DNA of 64,000 nucleotides from NCBI RefSeq assembly GCF_904063055.1, contig NZ_CAJFCN010000011.1, forward strand, positions 1 to 64,000, in the 5' to 3' direction. Below, piece after piece: positions 7,936 through 16,995 of this stretch. Under the pieces are notes generated by a model that made no database searches, was not told the DNA's origin, and saw only the letters and a program-made list of their open reading frames with translations. The DNA comes from Pseudomonas paracarnis. Lineage in GTDB: Bacteria; Pseudomonadota; Gammaproteobacteria; Pseudomonadales; Pseudomonadaceae. A program made the translations under genes and the position numbers. How positions within the stretch are numbered: the first letter of the stretch is position 1; each line of letters starts with the position of its first letter.

Positions 7936-9477
7936 TTACAACTTAGGACCCGCCGCCTTGATCGCATCGCTGACTTCAAACTTCTTGAAGTTTTCGATGA
8001 ACAGGCCAGCCAGCGCTTTCGCGGCTTCGTCGTAGGCAGCCTTGTCAGCCCAGGTGTTGCGCGGGTTCAACAGGCCGGTTTCAACGCCCGGTACGGCCAA
8101 TGGCACGTCGAGGTTGATGGTGTCCAGGTGTTCGGTTTGCGCACCGATCAACGCGCCGCTCTGGATCGCTGCAATCACGCCGCGAGTGGTCGGGATGTTG
8201 AAGCGTTTGCCGACGCCGTAGCCGCCGCCGGTCCAACCGGTGTTGACCAGGTAGACCTTGGAGCCGAAACCACGGATGCGCTTGATCAGAAGCTCTGCGT
8301 ATTCGCCAGCCGGACGTGGGAAGAACGGCGCGCCGAAGCAGGTGGAGAAGGTCGACTTGATGCCGCTGCCCGAACCCATTTCGGTCGAGCCCACCAGAGC
8401 GGTGTAGCCGGACAGGAAGTGGTAGGCCGCCTGTTCTTCGCTGAGGATCGACACAGGCGGCAGTACGCCAGTCAGGTCGCAAGTCAGGAAGATCACCGCG
8501 TTTGGCTCGCCGCCCAGGTTCTTCTCGGAACGCTTGGCAACGTGCTCCAGCGGGTAGGCGGCACGGCTGTTCTGGGTCAGGCTGACATCGGCGTAGTCGG
8601 CGTGCTTGGCCTCGTCGATCACGACGTTTTCCAGCACCGCGCCATGCTTGATGGCTTTCCAGATAACCGGCTCGTTCTTCTCGGACAAGTCGATGCACTT
8701 GGCATAGCAACCGCCTTCGATGTTGAACACCACGCCTTCGCCCCAGCCGTGCTCGTCGTCACCGATCAGGTAACGGCTTTCGTCGGCAGACAGGGTGGTC
8801 TTGCCAGTGCCGGACAGGCCGAAGAACAGGGTCACATCGCCTGCTTCGCCAATGTTGGCGGCGCAGTGCATCGGCAGCACGTCGGCAGCCGGCAGCAGGA
8901 AGTTCTGCACCGAGAACATGGCTTTTTTCATTTCACCGGCGTAACGCATGCCGGCAATCAGTACTTTTTTCTGGGCGAAGTTGAGGATCACGCAACCGTC
9001 GGAGTTAGTGCCGTCACGCTCTGGCACGCACTCGAAGTTAGCCACGTTGAGCACTTGCCACTCTTCACGACCGGCCGGGTTGTACTGGGCCGGGTTGATG
9101 AACAGGCAACGACCGAACAGGTTCTGCCAGGCAGTCTGGGTAGTCATTTTCACGGCCAGGTAGTGGTCTTCTGCAGCCCCTACGTGAACATGGGAAACGA
9201 AATGCTCTTGCGCGTTGTTGAAGGCCTCGACGCGAGCCCACAAGGCATCGAACTTGTCGGCCGGGAACTTGCGGTTGATCGGGCCCCAGGCGATGGCGTC
9301 CTGGGTGGAAGGCTCTTCAACGATGAAACGGTCAACCGGCGAACGACCGGTGCGGTGACCGGTTTCTACGACCAGCGCGCCAGTATCGGCAAGCACGCCT
9401 TCACCGCGCTGCAGGGCTTCTTTGACCAGATCGTCAACACTCAGATCGGTGTATACGGCGTTATTGGCTTGCGTCAT
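7936..9477 (-). CDS. pckA: Phosphoenolpyruvate carboxykinase (ATP)
   Basis: 513 residues, close to the usual bacterial length. It converts oxaloacetate plus ATP to phosphoenolpyruvate, CO2 and ADP, the entry step of gluconeogenesis. The PCK-specific P-loop GLSGTGKTTLS lies at 220-230, the kinase-2 metal site IGDDEHGWG at about 238-246 and the EGGCYAK segment at 254-260. The N-terminal HRTGRSP (41-47) and the RYAGEMKK oxaloacetate-site stretch (about 178-185) are also present. All key residues appear intact. It is convergent with the DMT gene and shares its terminator. CTCATGACGC at the start has GGGGAACC just upstream as ribosome site. Confidence 0.98.
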   Translation of the reverse strand: MTQANNAVYTDLSVDDLVKEALQRGEGVLADTGALVVETGHRTGRSPVDRFIVEEPSTQDAIAWGPINRKFPADKFDALWARVEAFNNAQEHFVSHVHVGAAEDHYLAVKMTTQTAWQNLFGRCLFINPAQYNPAGREEWQVLNVANFECVPERDGTNSDGCVILNFAQKKVLIAGMRYAGEMKKAMFSVQNFLLPAADVLPMHCAANIGEAGDVTLFFGLSGTGKTTLSADESRYLIGDDEHGWGEGVVFNIEGGCYAKCIDLSEKNEPVIWKAIKHGAVLENVVIDEAKHADYADVSLTQNSRAAYPLEHVAKRSEKNLGGEPNAVIFLTCDLTGVLPPVSILSEEQAAYHFLSGYTALVGSTEMGSGSGIKSTFSTCFGAPFFPRPAGEYAELLIKRIRGFGSKVYLVNTGWTGGGYGVGKRFNIPTTRGVIAAIQSGALIGAQTEHLDTINLDVPLAVPGVETGLLNPRNTWADKAAYDEAAKALAGLFIENFKKFEVSDAIKAAGPKL

Positions 9478-9656
9478 GAGGTTCCCCGTCGGCCTATGGC
9501 CGAGTGCTCCAAACGTTTTGTAGTAGAAAGTTGCGCACTACTACCGCGAAAAAAGTGGGCCGGATTATGCCAGAAAAGCCCAAAAAGAGTAGGGCCCTCC
9601 CGTCAGAACACCTCTAATCCGGCGTTTGTCAGGTGATTTACCTGTGCTTAAACGTT

Positions 9657-10559
9657 TTAGTGGCGGGTGTCGGAAGGGGTGTCGATGCCTGCTCCAGCGA
9701 ACAATTGCGCTACATCAGCCGCATCGAACAGGTAGCGCTGGTTGCAGAACTGGCAGTCGATCTCGATATGGCCGCCATGTTCCACCACCAGGTTTTGCGC
9801 ATCTTCCAGGCCCAGGCTGACCAGCGCGTTACCGGAACGCTCGCGCGAGCAACTGCAGCGAAAATGCAGGCCCTGTGCGTCGAACAGGCGCACGGCCTCT
9901 TCGTGGTAGAGGCGGTGCAGGATGGTTTCGTTGTCCAGGCCCAGCAGTTCTTCGGCCTTCAAGGTGTCGGCCAAGGCGATGATATGCCGCCAGCTTTCGG
10001 CACGATCATCCTCATCCTTGATGCGATCGGCCGGCAGTTGTTGCACCAGCAAACCACGGGCGCGCTTGCCGTCGGCGTTAAGCCAGAACTTGGTGCCCAC
10101 TTGCTGGGACATAACGAAGTAGTTGGTGAAGCATTCCGACAGGGTCTGACCGTCGAGGTCGACAATACCCTGGTACCGCTGGCCCTCGGTCGGGTCGACA
10201 GTCAGTGCCAGGACGCCATTGGGCATCAGGTCGGCCAAGGTGGCATCTGCGGCAATCTGGTCAGGCTCGTAACGGGCCAGACCACGGATCTCGCGCTCGC
10301 TCGAGCACTCGATCATCAACATGGGCACTGGCCCTTCGGAACGAGCCTGCAAGATCAGCAAACCGTCGAACTTCATGGTGCCCACCAGCAGCGCCGCGGC
10401 TGCCATCAACTCGCCGAGCAATTGCGCGACCGGCTCCGGATAGGCGTGTTTGGCAAGGACTTCGGCATAGCTGAGCTCCAACGAAACCATCTCGCCGCGG
10501 GCATCGCTCTCATCGAAGATGAAGCGTTGGGTTAAGTCGGTATCCGGTAGATCAGTCAT
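9657..10559 (-). CDS. hslO: Hsp33 redox-regulated chaperone
   Basis: 300 residues from ATG 10559 (MTDLPDTDLTQRFIF). Hsp33 is a cytoplasmic holdase switched on by oxidative unfolding. The four zinc-binding cysteines of the redox switch are all present as CxC and CxxC: Cys235, Cys237, Cys269 and Cys272. The N-terminal core holds the EMVSLELSYAEVLAKHAYP segment. The 27 bases upstream of this start also encode an open frame from 10586, but the sequence there does not match the family, so I use the internal ATG. It lies next to pckA and is divergent from the LpxT-like gene, an arrangement familiar from Pseudomonas. Confidence 0.96.
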   Translation of the reverse strand: MTDLPDTDLTQRFIFDESDARGEMVSLELSYAEVLAKHAYPEPVAQLLGELMAAAALLVGTMKFDGLLILQARSEGPVPMLMIECSSEREIRGLARYEPDQIAADATLADLMPNGVLALTVDPTEGQRYQGIVDLDGQTLSECFTNYFVMSQQVGTKFWLNADGKRARGLLVQQLPADRIKDEDDRAESWRHIIALADTLKAEELLGLDNETILHRLYHEEAVRLFDAQGLHFRCSCSRERSGNALVSLGLEDAQNLVVEHGGHIEIDCQFCNQRYLFDAADVAQLFAGAGIDTPSDTRH

Positions 10560-10683
10560 AGGTCTGGGTATCTGAAGTGATGACAAAATGATTACAAGGT
10601 TTATAAAATTAAACGCTTTAGCACCATCTTGGTGCGACTTCTCCTGAATTCAAGGAGCTGAATAGAGCGATGAGGGACAGTTT

Positions 10684-11487
10684 ATGAACAATCCGGGTTT
10701 GTTCCAAGCCAACTGGAACCTCCGGCGATGGGCTCTTTGCAATCTACTCGCTATCGGGCTGCTGTGTTTTTGGCTGTGGCCCACGGGCCAGATGCTCTGT
10801 GTGATTTTCGACGAGTGGCTGTTTCATCTGCTCAATGGCCCATTGGCCACGAACTCGACCTGGTTGCATATATGGGCCGTGGCCAGCCTGCGGCCGTTTG
10901 ATGCAGTGGTCGGCGTGATTTTGCTGGCACTGCTGATTCGCGGCGACTGGGTGTTCAAGGCCGTGCAGGTGCGCCAGGCGTTTTTTGGCTTCCTCGGCAT
11001 TCTGCTGCTGTTGCTGTTTGTCCGCATGCTGTTCTCCAAACTCGCGGCGCACATGGGCTGGCAGCACAGTAGCCCGTCGATGGTCATCAGCGGCGCGATT
11101 CAAATGAGCGACTTTTTCCCAGGGCTGGAGAAAACCTGGGAATTGAAGGACCGCTCGAGCCAGAGCTTCCCCGGCGACCATGCTTCGGTGCTATTGATCT
11201 GGGCGATGTTCATGAACGTGTTCGCCCGGCGCATCGGCCAGGTGCTGGTGATCTGGGGCCTGGCGCTGCTGTTCATGATGCCGCGGCTGGTCGCGGGCGC
11301 GCACTGGGGACAGGACGACTACATCGGTGGCGTACTGCTGGCGCTGTTGGCGTTGGGCTGGGGGTATTACACGCCGTTCGCGGCGAAGGTGTCGGGCGCT
11401 TTGTTGCGGATGACGGCGCCGCTTTTCGGGCTACTGAGCAAGTTGCCCGTTATTGGGCGGTTGAGTGTCATGCGCACAACTCCGTAA
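10684..11487 (+). CDS. lpxT: LpxT-like PAP2-family lipid A phosphotransferase
   Basis: 267 residues with about six membrane helices. PAP2 motifs are complete: KDRSSQSFPGDHAS (155-168) with the catalytic His166, and PRLVAGAHWGQDD (200-212) with His207 and Asp211. The layout matches E. coli LpxT closely (FDEWLFHLLNG near residue 42, RPFDAVVG near 70, then the two active-site motifs). LpxT transfers phosphate from undecaprenyl diphosphate to lipid A in the periplasm, so a role in lipid A phosphorylation and undecaprenyl phosphate recycling is likely. A plain PAP2 phosphatase remains possible. The ATG has only a weak AGGGACAG ribosome site. Confidence 0.75.
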   Translation: MNNPGLFQANWNLRRWALCNLLAIGLLCFWLWPTGQMLCVIFDEWLFHLLNGPLATNSTWLHIWAVASLRPFDAVVGVILLALLIRGDWVFKAVQVRQAFFGFLGILLLLLFVRMLFSKLAAHMGWQHSSPSMVISGAIQMSDFFPGLEKTWELKDRSSQSFPGDHASVLLIWAMFMNVFARRIGQVLVIWGLALLFMMPRLVAGAHWGQDDYIGGVLLALLALGWGYYTPFAAKVSGALLRMTAPLFGLLSKLPVIGRLSVMRTTP

Positions 11488-11503
11488 CCCCCCAGGGCTA
11501 AAA

Positions 11504-11590
11504 GTGGGAGCGGGCTTGCTCGGGAATGCGGGGTGTCAATCAATGCATCTGTGCCTGACCCACCGTATTCGCGGGCAAGCCCGCTCCCAC
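11504..11590. repeat. REP inverted pair
   Basis: Two GTGGGAGCGGGCTTGC-type copies lie head to head, between the convergent LpxT-like gene and hslR. Confidence 0.85.
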
Positions 11591-11623
11591 ATTTGATCGA
11601 GTGTGCATGGGCGACTCGTGCAA

Positions 11624-12031
11624 TCAATCGTCATTGCCGCTGCCGCGAAATTTGAATAGATCGCGGCGCTGCTTCTTGCTCGGTTTGCCGTCAGTGGTCA
11701 GGCCTGAAGCACCTGCTTTGCGCATGGCTGCAGCGTTTTCGCGCTTGGCGATGCTGGCTTCGGTCTCGGCATACAGTGCCTGCGCTTCAGGCGCGCCGCG
11801 GCGTACGATGGAAAGTGCCTGCACCACGATGGTTTTTTCATCAAACCCTGTACGAATCTGAAACTCGTCGCCGACGCGCGGCTCCTTGCCCGGTTTGCAG
11901 CGCTCGCCGCGATGATGCACCTTGCCGCTCTCGATAGCGGCCTTGGCCAGAGCGCGGGTCTTATAGAACCGCGCTGCCCACAACCACTTGTCCAGCCGGA
12001 CCTTCTCTTCCTCTTCCTGCTTTTGAGCCAC
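11624..12031 (-). CDS. hslR: Hsp15-type S4-domain RNA-binding protein
   Basis: 135 residues from GTG 12031. The S4 fold is at the N-terminus: VRLDKWLWAARFYKTRALAK, then AIESGKVHHRGERCKPGKEP. The tail is highly basic and ends KPSKKQRRDLFKFRG. Hsp15 binds stalled 50S subunits carrying peptidyl-tRNA and helps recycle them. AGGA 6 bases before the GTG fixes this start; the open frame extends upstream to 12097, but those residues do not resemble the family. It is close to the heat-shock gene hslO, as in other Pseudomonas. Confidence 0.92.
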   Translation of the reverse strand: MAQKQEEEEKVRLDKWLWAARFYKTRALAKAAIESGKVHHRGERCKPGKEPRVGDEFQIRTGFDEKTIVVQALSIVRRGAPEAQALYAETEASIAKRENAAAMRKAGASGLTTDGKPSKKQRRDLFKFRGSGNDD

Positions 12032-12147
12032 TTGAATTCCTCGCTCTGAAAAATGTCGCAACTTTACCGTTGAAACCCTTCGACGCATAAACCCCAAGGC
12101 TCACCTAAGATACGCCAGGTAGCACCCTGTTTTCGCGAGGATACGCC

Positions 12148-12927
12148 GTGACCGACTTTCCCCTTTCCCTCACCTCGCCCAACCAGGGGTGCGTGGGTTG
12201 CCAGCAAAGCGAGCCTCTGGGGTTCGATTTTGCGTTCGCCTACCAGCCTATCGTAGACCTGCGTGACCATTCGATCTTCGCCAACGAAGCCTTGGTGCGC
12301 GGTCCCCTGGGAGAAGGCGCGCTGTCGGTGTTGGCTCAGGTCAACGAAACCAATCGCTACCGCTTCGACCAGCGTTGCCGGACCAAGGCCATCGCCGGTG
12401 CCGCGGCCCTGGGCATGCAGACTCACCTTTCCATCAACTTCATGCCCAATGCGGTATATCGCCCGGAACTGTGTATCCGCAGCACTCTGGAGGCCGCCCG
12501 AGCGCACAATTTCCCGCTGGACCGGCTGATTTTCGAGACTCTGGAAAGCGAGCACGTAGATAACTATCGCCATTTGACGAATATTCTGCGTGAATACCGC
12601 GAATTCGGCTTCAAGACCGCCATCGACGATTTCGGCGCGGGCTATTCGGGGCTGAACCTGCTGGCCGATTTCCAACCTGACTTGATCAAGCTCGACATGG
12701 CGCTGATTCGCGATGTCGACCAGGATCGTGTCCGCCAGGTCATCGTCCGAGGGATTGTCACAATCTGTGAGCAGTTGGGGGTTACTGTCATCGCCGAAGG
12801 CATCGAAAGTGCCGGCGAGCGCGACTTCCTGTCCGACTGCGGAATATTTCTGATGCAGGGCTTCTGGTTCGCCAAGCCTGCATTCAAAGCGTTGGCTGAG
12901 GTATCTCCTCAAGCCTGCGCGAATTGA
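12148..12927 (+). CDS. rimA: EAL-domain cyclic-di-GMP phosphodiesterase RimA
   Basis: 259 residues, an EAL domain with almost nothing else. Active-site residues look complete: QPIVD (33-37), E47-A-L, N97 in SINFMP, E130 in IFETLES, D160/D161 in AIDDFGAGYS, K181 and E217/E220 in AEGIE. It should hydrolyse cyclic di-GMP. It is the first gene of a three-gene run with rimB and rimK. That arrangement matches the rimABK operon described in P. fluorescens, where RimA links c-di-GMP to glutamylation of ribosomal protein S6. The name rests on this context. The start codon ATACGCCGTG is a GTG with GAGGATAC upstream. Confidence 0.9.
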   Translation: MTDFPLSLTSPNQGCVGCQQSEPLGFDFAFAYQPIVDLRDHSIFANEALVRGPLGEGALSVLAQVNETNRYRFDQRCRTKAIAGAAALGMQTHLSINFMPNAVYRPELCIRSTLEAARAHNFPLDRLIFETLESEHVDNYRHLTNILREYREFGFKTAIDDFGAGYSGLNLLADFQPDLIKLDMALIRDVDQDRVRQVIVRGIVTICEQLGVTVIAEGIESAGERDFLSDCGIFLMQGFWFAKPAFKALAEVSPQACAN

Positions 12928-12940
12928 CCGGTTAACCATA

Positions 12941-13423
12941 TTGAAGACATTTGACCATTTGACCGTTGTGGGTCTGCGTGAGTGGGTGGCACTTCCCGAC
13001 TTGGGAGTCGCAGGCCTGCGCGCGAAGATCGACACCGGTGCCAGTACCTCAAGCCTGCACGCCACCGATATCGAGCCCTTTGAGCGCGACGGTGAAAAGT
13101 GGGTGCGTTTTACCGCGCACCTGGGCAGCGTGGTGCAACTGCGTCACCGGCGCTGTGAAGCGCCCCTGGTGACGATGAAAACCATCAAGAGCTCCAACGG
13201 CCATGCGCAGGTGCGCTACGTGATCAGCACCACCCTGGCCCTGGGTGATCGGGTATGGCGGGTGGAGTTCACCCTCGCCTGTCGCAAAGCCATGCGTTAC
13301 CGCCTGCTGCTGGGCTCCAAGGCGCTGATTGACGGCCAGCTGGTGGTCAATCCGGGCCTCAAGTACGTTCAAGACAAGCCGGTGTTCCCGGTCTCCACTA
13401 TTTCTGCCCCAGGTGCTGCATGA
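12941..13423 (+). CDS. rimB: RimB, retropepsin-like zinc protease (DUF785)
   Basis: 160 residues. The aspartic-protease-like signature AKIDTGASTSSLHA (about 28-41) is intact, followed by the conserved YRLLLGSKALIDGQLVVNP near the C-terminus. Family members are annotated as ATP-dependent zinc proteases; in P. fluorescens RimB partners RimA in controlling RimK. The start appears to be a TTG at 12941 only 13 bases after the rimA stop, with no good ribosome site, so expression may depend on coupling to rimA. Its end overlaps rimK by four bases (ATGA). Confidence 0.88.
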   Translation: MKTFDHLTVVGLREWVALPDLGVAGLRAKIDTGASTSSLHATDIEPFERDGEKWVRFTAHLGSVVQLRHRRCEAPLVTMKTIKSSNGHAQVRYVISTTLALGDRVWRVEFTLACRKAMRYRLLLGSKALIDGQLVVNPGLKYVQDKPVFPVSTISAPGAA

Positions 13424-14325
13424 AGATTGCTGTGCTGTCGCGAAACCCGCGTCTGTATTCTACCCGCCGCCTGGTCGAGGCCGGCACTGAACGTGGCCAT
13501 GAAATGGTGGTGATCGACACGTTGCGTGCCTACATGAACATTGCCAGCCACAAGCCGCAGATCCACTACCGGGGCAAGCCCCTGGAAGGCTTTGATGCGG
13601 TGATCCCGCGTATCGGCGCTTCTGTGACGTTCTATGGCTGCGCGGTATTGCGCCAGTTTGAAATGATGGGGGTGTTTCCGCTGAATGAATCCGTGGCCAT
13701 TGCACGCTCGCGGGACAAGCTGCGCTCCCTGCAACTGCTGTCGCGCCGGGGCATCGGCCTGCCGGTCACCGGTTTTGCCCACTCCCCGGATGACATTCCC
13801 GACCTGATCGAGATGGTCAATGGCGCACCGCTGGTGATCAAGGTGCTGGAAGGCACCCAGGGCATCGGCGTGGTGCTGTGTGAAACAGCAACGGCAGCGG
13901 AGTCGGTGATTGAGGCGTTCATGGGCCTCAAGCAGAACATCATGGTGCAGGAATACATCAAGGAAGCTGGCGGCGCGGACATTCGCTGCTTCGTGGTAGG
14001 CGACAAGGTGATTGCGGCGATGAAGCGCCAGGCGAAGCCCGGTGAGTTCCGCTCCAACCTTCACCGTGGTGGCAGCGCCAGCCTGATCAAGATCACCCCG
14101 GAAGAACGCATGACCGCGCTACGGGCAGCCAAGGTGATGGGGCTGAGCGTGGCGGGTGTGGACATCCTGCGCTCCAACCATGGCCCCTTGGTGATGGAAG
14201 TAAACTCATCGCCGGGCCTGGAAGGAATCGAGACCACCACCGGTAAGGATGTGGCAGGGATCATCATTCAGCATCTGGAAAAGAATGGCGGGCCGAATAT
14301 GACTCGGACCAAGGGAAAGGGCTGA
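13420..14325 (+). CDS. rimK: Ribosomal protein S6 glutamate ligase RimK
   Basis: 301 residues, the usual length. It adds glutamate residues to the C-terminus of ribosomal protein S6, changing ribosome behaviour. ATP-grasp features: the N-terminal MKIAVLSRNPRLYSTRRLVE, the nucleotide loop LEGTQGIGVVLCE (about 145-157), the metal-binding MEVNSSPGLEGIE (about 263-275) and the QEYIKEAGGADIRCFVVGDK stretch between. All appear intact. It starts inside the rimB stop codon (ATGA), which indicates translational coupling. A REP pair follows. Confidence 0.97.
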   Translation: MKIAVLSRNPRLYSTRRLVEAGTERGHEMVVIDTLRAYMNIASHKPQIHYRGKPLEGFDAVIPRIGASVTFYGCAVLRQFEMMGVFPLNESVAIARSRDKLRSLQLLSRRGIGLPVTGFAHSPDDIPDLIEMVNGAPLVIKVLEGTQGIGVVLCETATAAESVIEAFMGLKQNIMVQEYIKEAGGADIRCFVVGDKVIAAMKRQAKPGEFRSNLHRGGSASLIKITPEERMTALRAAKVMGLSVAGVDILRSNHGPLVMEVNSSPGLEGIETTTGKDVAGIIIQHLEKNGGPNMTRTKGKG

Positions 14326-14357
14326 CAGCCCTCATTGGTCACACGCCGCCAACCACC

Positions 14358-14447
14358 TGTGGGAGCTGGCTTGCCTGCGATAGCGATAGCTCAGTCAACA
14401 ATAATGTTGAATGTGCCGCCCTCATCGCAGGCAAGCCAGCTCCCACA
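14358..14447. repeat. REP inverted pair
   Basis: Two GGGAGCTGGCTTGCCTGCGAT-class copies in inverted orientation lie between the convergent rimK and envZ genes. Confidence 0.85.
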
Positions 14448-14466
14448 TTTGCATTCATATTGCTTG

Positions 14467-15780
14467 TTAGACGGCGTCTCTAGGCAGCATCAACCCCAAC
14501 GGCAGCCGCACCCGCGCCTCCAACCCGCCGCCTTCCCGGTTGCGCAACTCAACATTGCCGCCATGCATCGACGCAATCCGCCGCACAATCGCCAACCCCA
14601 ACCCGGTGCCCTTGCCTCCTCGGGCTCGGTCGCCACGGGTGAAGGGGTTGAAGATACCTTCCAGTTCCGCCGGGTCGATTCCTGTGCCACGGTCCATCAC
14701 GCTCAGCACCACGTAAGGTGCGGCACTGTCGCCAGAAACGTACGCCGCCACTTCCACATCGGAACCAGCATGGTGCAAGGCGTTGCCAATCAAGTTGTTC
14801 AGCAGGCGCTTCATCGACACCCGGCGTAATGCGAACGGCTGGATCGGCTCCAGGCGCGTGCGCACCTGCTCACCGTTCTGGTTATAGGGCGCAACCACCT
14901 CACGGACGAGCTCCGTGAGGTCGACCTCCTCGACCACCTCATCCCGCCCGTCGCGGATGAACGCCAGGAACTGGTCCAGGATGGCGTCCATGTCTTCGAT
15001 GTCGCGCACCATGTCATCGGTGAGGTCGGTATGGTCACCCATCAATTCCAGGGACAAACGCAATCGCGTCAGCGGCGTGCGCAAGTCATGGGACACCCCC
15101 GCCAGCATCAACTCGCGTTCGCGCCCGGCCTGTTCGACATCTTCTGCCATCTGGTTGAAGGCGCCGTACACCTCGGTCATCTCACTGGGCGTGTCGCTGA
15201 CCGGCAAGCGCACACTACGCCCCTGGCCCAGTTGGCGAGCGGCAAACACCAGGCGCTTGAGGGGTTGGTTGAGCTGGCGGACGAAGATCCACGCCGACGC
15301 CGTTGAGAGCAAGCCAATGGCCAGGAACCAACCCAACACGTTCCAGATTTTTTGCCCACGCAGCGGGTGCGGATAAAGCGGAACCTTGATCCACGCATCC
15401 CCCAGGCTTGGCGCTCGCACCCACAACGCAGGCGAAACATGCATACGAAGCCGCACCTCGGTATCGGCGCCCAATTCGGCCTGCATCTGGCGCTGGTAAA
15501 TCTCGCTGTAGGGCCAATGTTGCTCGCCTTCAGGCACACCGGCGCCGTCAACTCGAGTGAGGGTCGATGCCTTGGCTACCTTTTCGCGGTTCTCAGGGTC
15601 TACCGCCCAATAACCACGCAATGTCAGGGCGACGCCATGGCTGTACTGCCGATCCACCAGCACGTCTTCGTTCATCAGCAGATAAACCAACGTGAGTGCC
15701 TTGGAAAACAGAACGACAATAAGCACCAGCCAGAGGGTGCGGGAGAAGAAACTTTGCGGGAACCACAGCGGGGTTTTCAT
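14467..15780 (-). CDS. envZ: Sensor histidine kinase EnvZ/AmgS
   Basis: 437 residues from ATG 15780; a GTG at 15795 is an alternative start. A first membrane helix (about 14-38) is followed by a periplasmic loop of about 100 residues and a second helix (about 145-170). HAMP comes next, then the H-box LAGVSHDLRTPLTR with phospho-acceptor His231. The N-box NLIGNALHHA and the G-boxes DRGTGI and GKGTGLGLAIVRRI complete the kinase. It pairs with the OmpR-type regulator encoded 117 bases upstream on the same strand. In P. aeruginosa this pair (AmgRS) controls envelope stress and aminoglycoside tolerance. I infer the same here. Confidence 0.93.
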   Translation of the reverse strand: MKTPLWFPQSFFSRTLWLVLIVVLFSKALTLVYLLMNEDVLVDRQYSHGVALTLRGYWAVDPENREKVAKASTLTRVDGAGVPEGEQHWPYSEIYQRQMQAELGADTEVRLRMHVSPALWVRAPSLGDAWIKVPLYPHPLRGQKIWNVLGWFLAIGLLSTASAWIFVRQLNQPLKRLVFAARQLGQGRSVRLPVSDTPSEMTEVYGAFNQMAEDVEQAGRERELMLAGVSHDLRTPLTRLRLSLELMGDHTDLTDDMVRDIEDMDAILDQFLAFIRDGRDEVVEEVDLTELVREVVAPYNQNGEQVRTRLEPIQPFALRRVSMKRLLNNLIGNALHHAGSDVEVAAYVSGDSAAPYVVLSVMDRGTGIDPAELEGIFNPFTRGDRARGGKGTGLGLAIVRRIASMHGGNVELRNREGGGLEARVRLPLGLMLPRDAV

Positions 15781-15897
15781 AGATGAAAGCTGCACACCTT
15801 GCAGGAACGAGCGGTGCTCGCAGAATTGCAGACGCCGGGCATCCCGTCGACCCTCATGGGGTCAAACGCCAGGATACCCGCCCCTGCAAATCATCGG

Positions 15898-16638
15898 TCA
15901 CTTGGTTGCGGTGCCATCCGGCACAAACACATAACCCACACCCCACACCGTCTGGATATACCGCGGCTTGGACGGGTCTGGCTCGATCATCCGGCGCAGT
16001 CGGGAAATCTGCACGTCGATGGAGCGCTCCAGTGCGTCCCATTCCCGGCCACGGGCCAGGTTCATCAGTTTGTCACGGGTCAGCGGCTGGCGAGCGTTCA
16101 TGACCAAGGCCTTGAGCACTGCGAATTCACCCGTGGTGAGCATGTGCACTTCTTCACCGCGCTTGAGCTCACGGGTGGCCAGCGACAGTTCGTAGTCGCC
16201 AAAGGTGACGCTTTCGTCTTCGCTGCCCGGTGCGCCCGGTACCGCCGGTGCCTGGCGACGCAATACGGCCTTGACCCGCGCCATCAGCTCATCGGGGTTG
16301 AAAGGCTTGGCCAGGTAGTCATCAGCCCCCAGTTCCAGGCCCTTGATACGGCTCAGTTCATCGCCCTTGGCGGTGAGCATGATGATCGGGATCTGGTTGT
16401 TAGCACCGCGCAGGCGTTTACAGGCAGTAAGGCCGTCTTCGCCGGGCAGCATCAGGTCGAGTACGACCAGGTTGAAGACTTCACGCCCTAACAGACGATC
16501 CATCTGCTCGGTGTTCGGCACCGCCCGGGCACGATAGCCCTTGGAGTTGAAAAAACGCTCCAGCAGGCTGCTCAGCCCCGGATCGTCATCAACGATGAGA
16601 ATTTTTTCGCCTTCAGCAGTTTGTGCGGTGCTGCTCAT
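15898..16638 (-). CDS. ompR: OmpR/AmgR response regulator
   Basis: 246 residues. The receiver domain carries the acidic pair DDD17-19 and the phosphorylated Asp61 in VVLDLMLPGEDG. A winged-helix OmpR DNA-binding domain follows, with RDKLMNLARGREWDALERSIDVQISRLRR. It is the partner of the downstream sensor kinase. GAGGAGCATCC before the ATG is a strong ribosome site. The 117-base gap to envZ contains no terminator, so the pair is likely one transcript. Confidence 0.95.
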   Translation of the reverse strand: MSSTAQTAEGEKILIVDDDPGLSSLLERFFNSKGYRARAVPNTEQMDRLLGREVFNLVVLDLMLPGEDGLTACKRLRGANNQIPIIMLTAKGDELSRIKGLELGADDYLAKPFNPDELMARVKAVLRRQAPAVPGAPGSEDESVTFGDYELSLATRELKRGEEVHMLTTGEFAVLKALVMNARQPLTRDKLMNLARGREWDALERSIDVQISRLRRMIEPDPSKPRYIQTVWGVGYVFVPDGTATK

Positions 16639-16995
16639 TGGATGCTCCTCTTATCTCGGCGCGCATTATGGCGTAGCTGCCGTTATACGCACCGTGTGCA
16701 TTGTTAGCAGATTTTTCATCTACTGCCAGCGAACCCGCGCCCTACAAGCTGCGGCGCAGTAGCCCCCAAGGGCGGAACGCTGGTTATAATGCGGCGCCTC
16801 CGTGCAGGGCAACGTCAGATCGTTACCGTTTGCTGCCGGGCTTTTTTTACCCGCTTGTCGTGACTTTTTCGATTTCGAGGGTCAATAGCCAGCCTCTTGA
16901 CCCAGGCAGCGGCGCCAGTCGGGCCGCTCAACCAGCCTCGCCGAGCCTTGTTTTTACGGGCCGGCGCGCTGATTTTAAGAATTTCAGGTGGTTTT
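16639..16995. other. Divergent promoter region between ompR and tex
   Basis: 357 bases without a supported gene. A TATAAT hexamer at 16785-16790 is a candidate -10 box for tex, leaving a leader of about 200 bases; no clear -35 is seen. The rest is moderately GC-rich and contains a T7 run at about 16842. An open frame continues upstream of the tex start but lacks a ribosome site. Confidence 0.4.
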
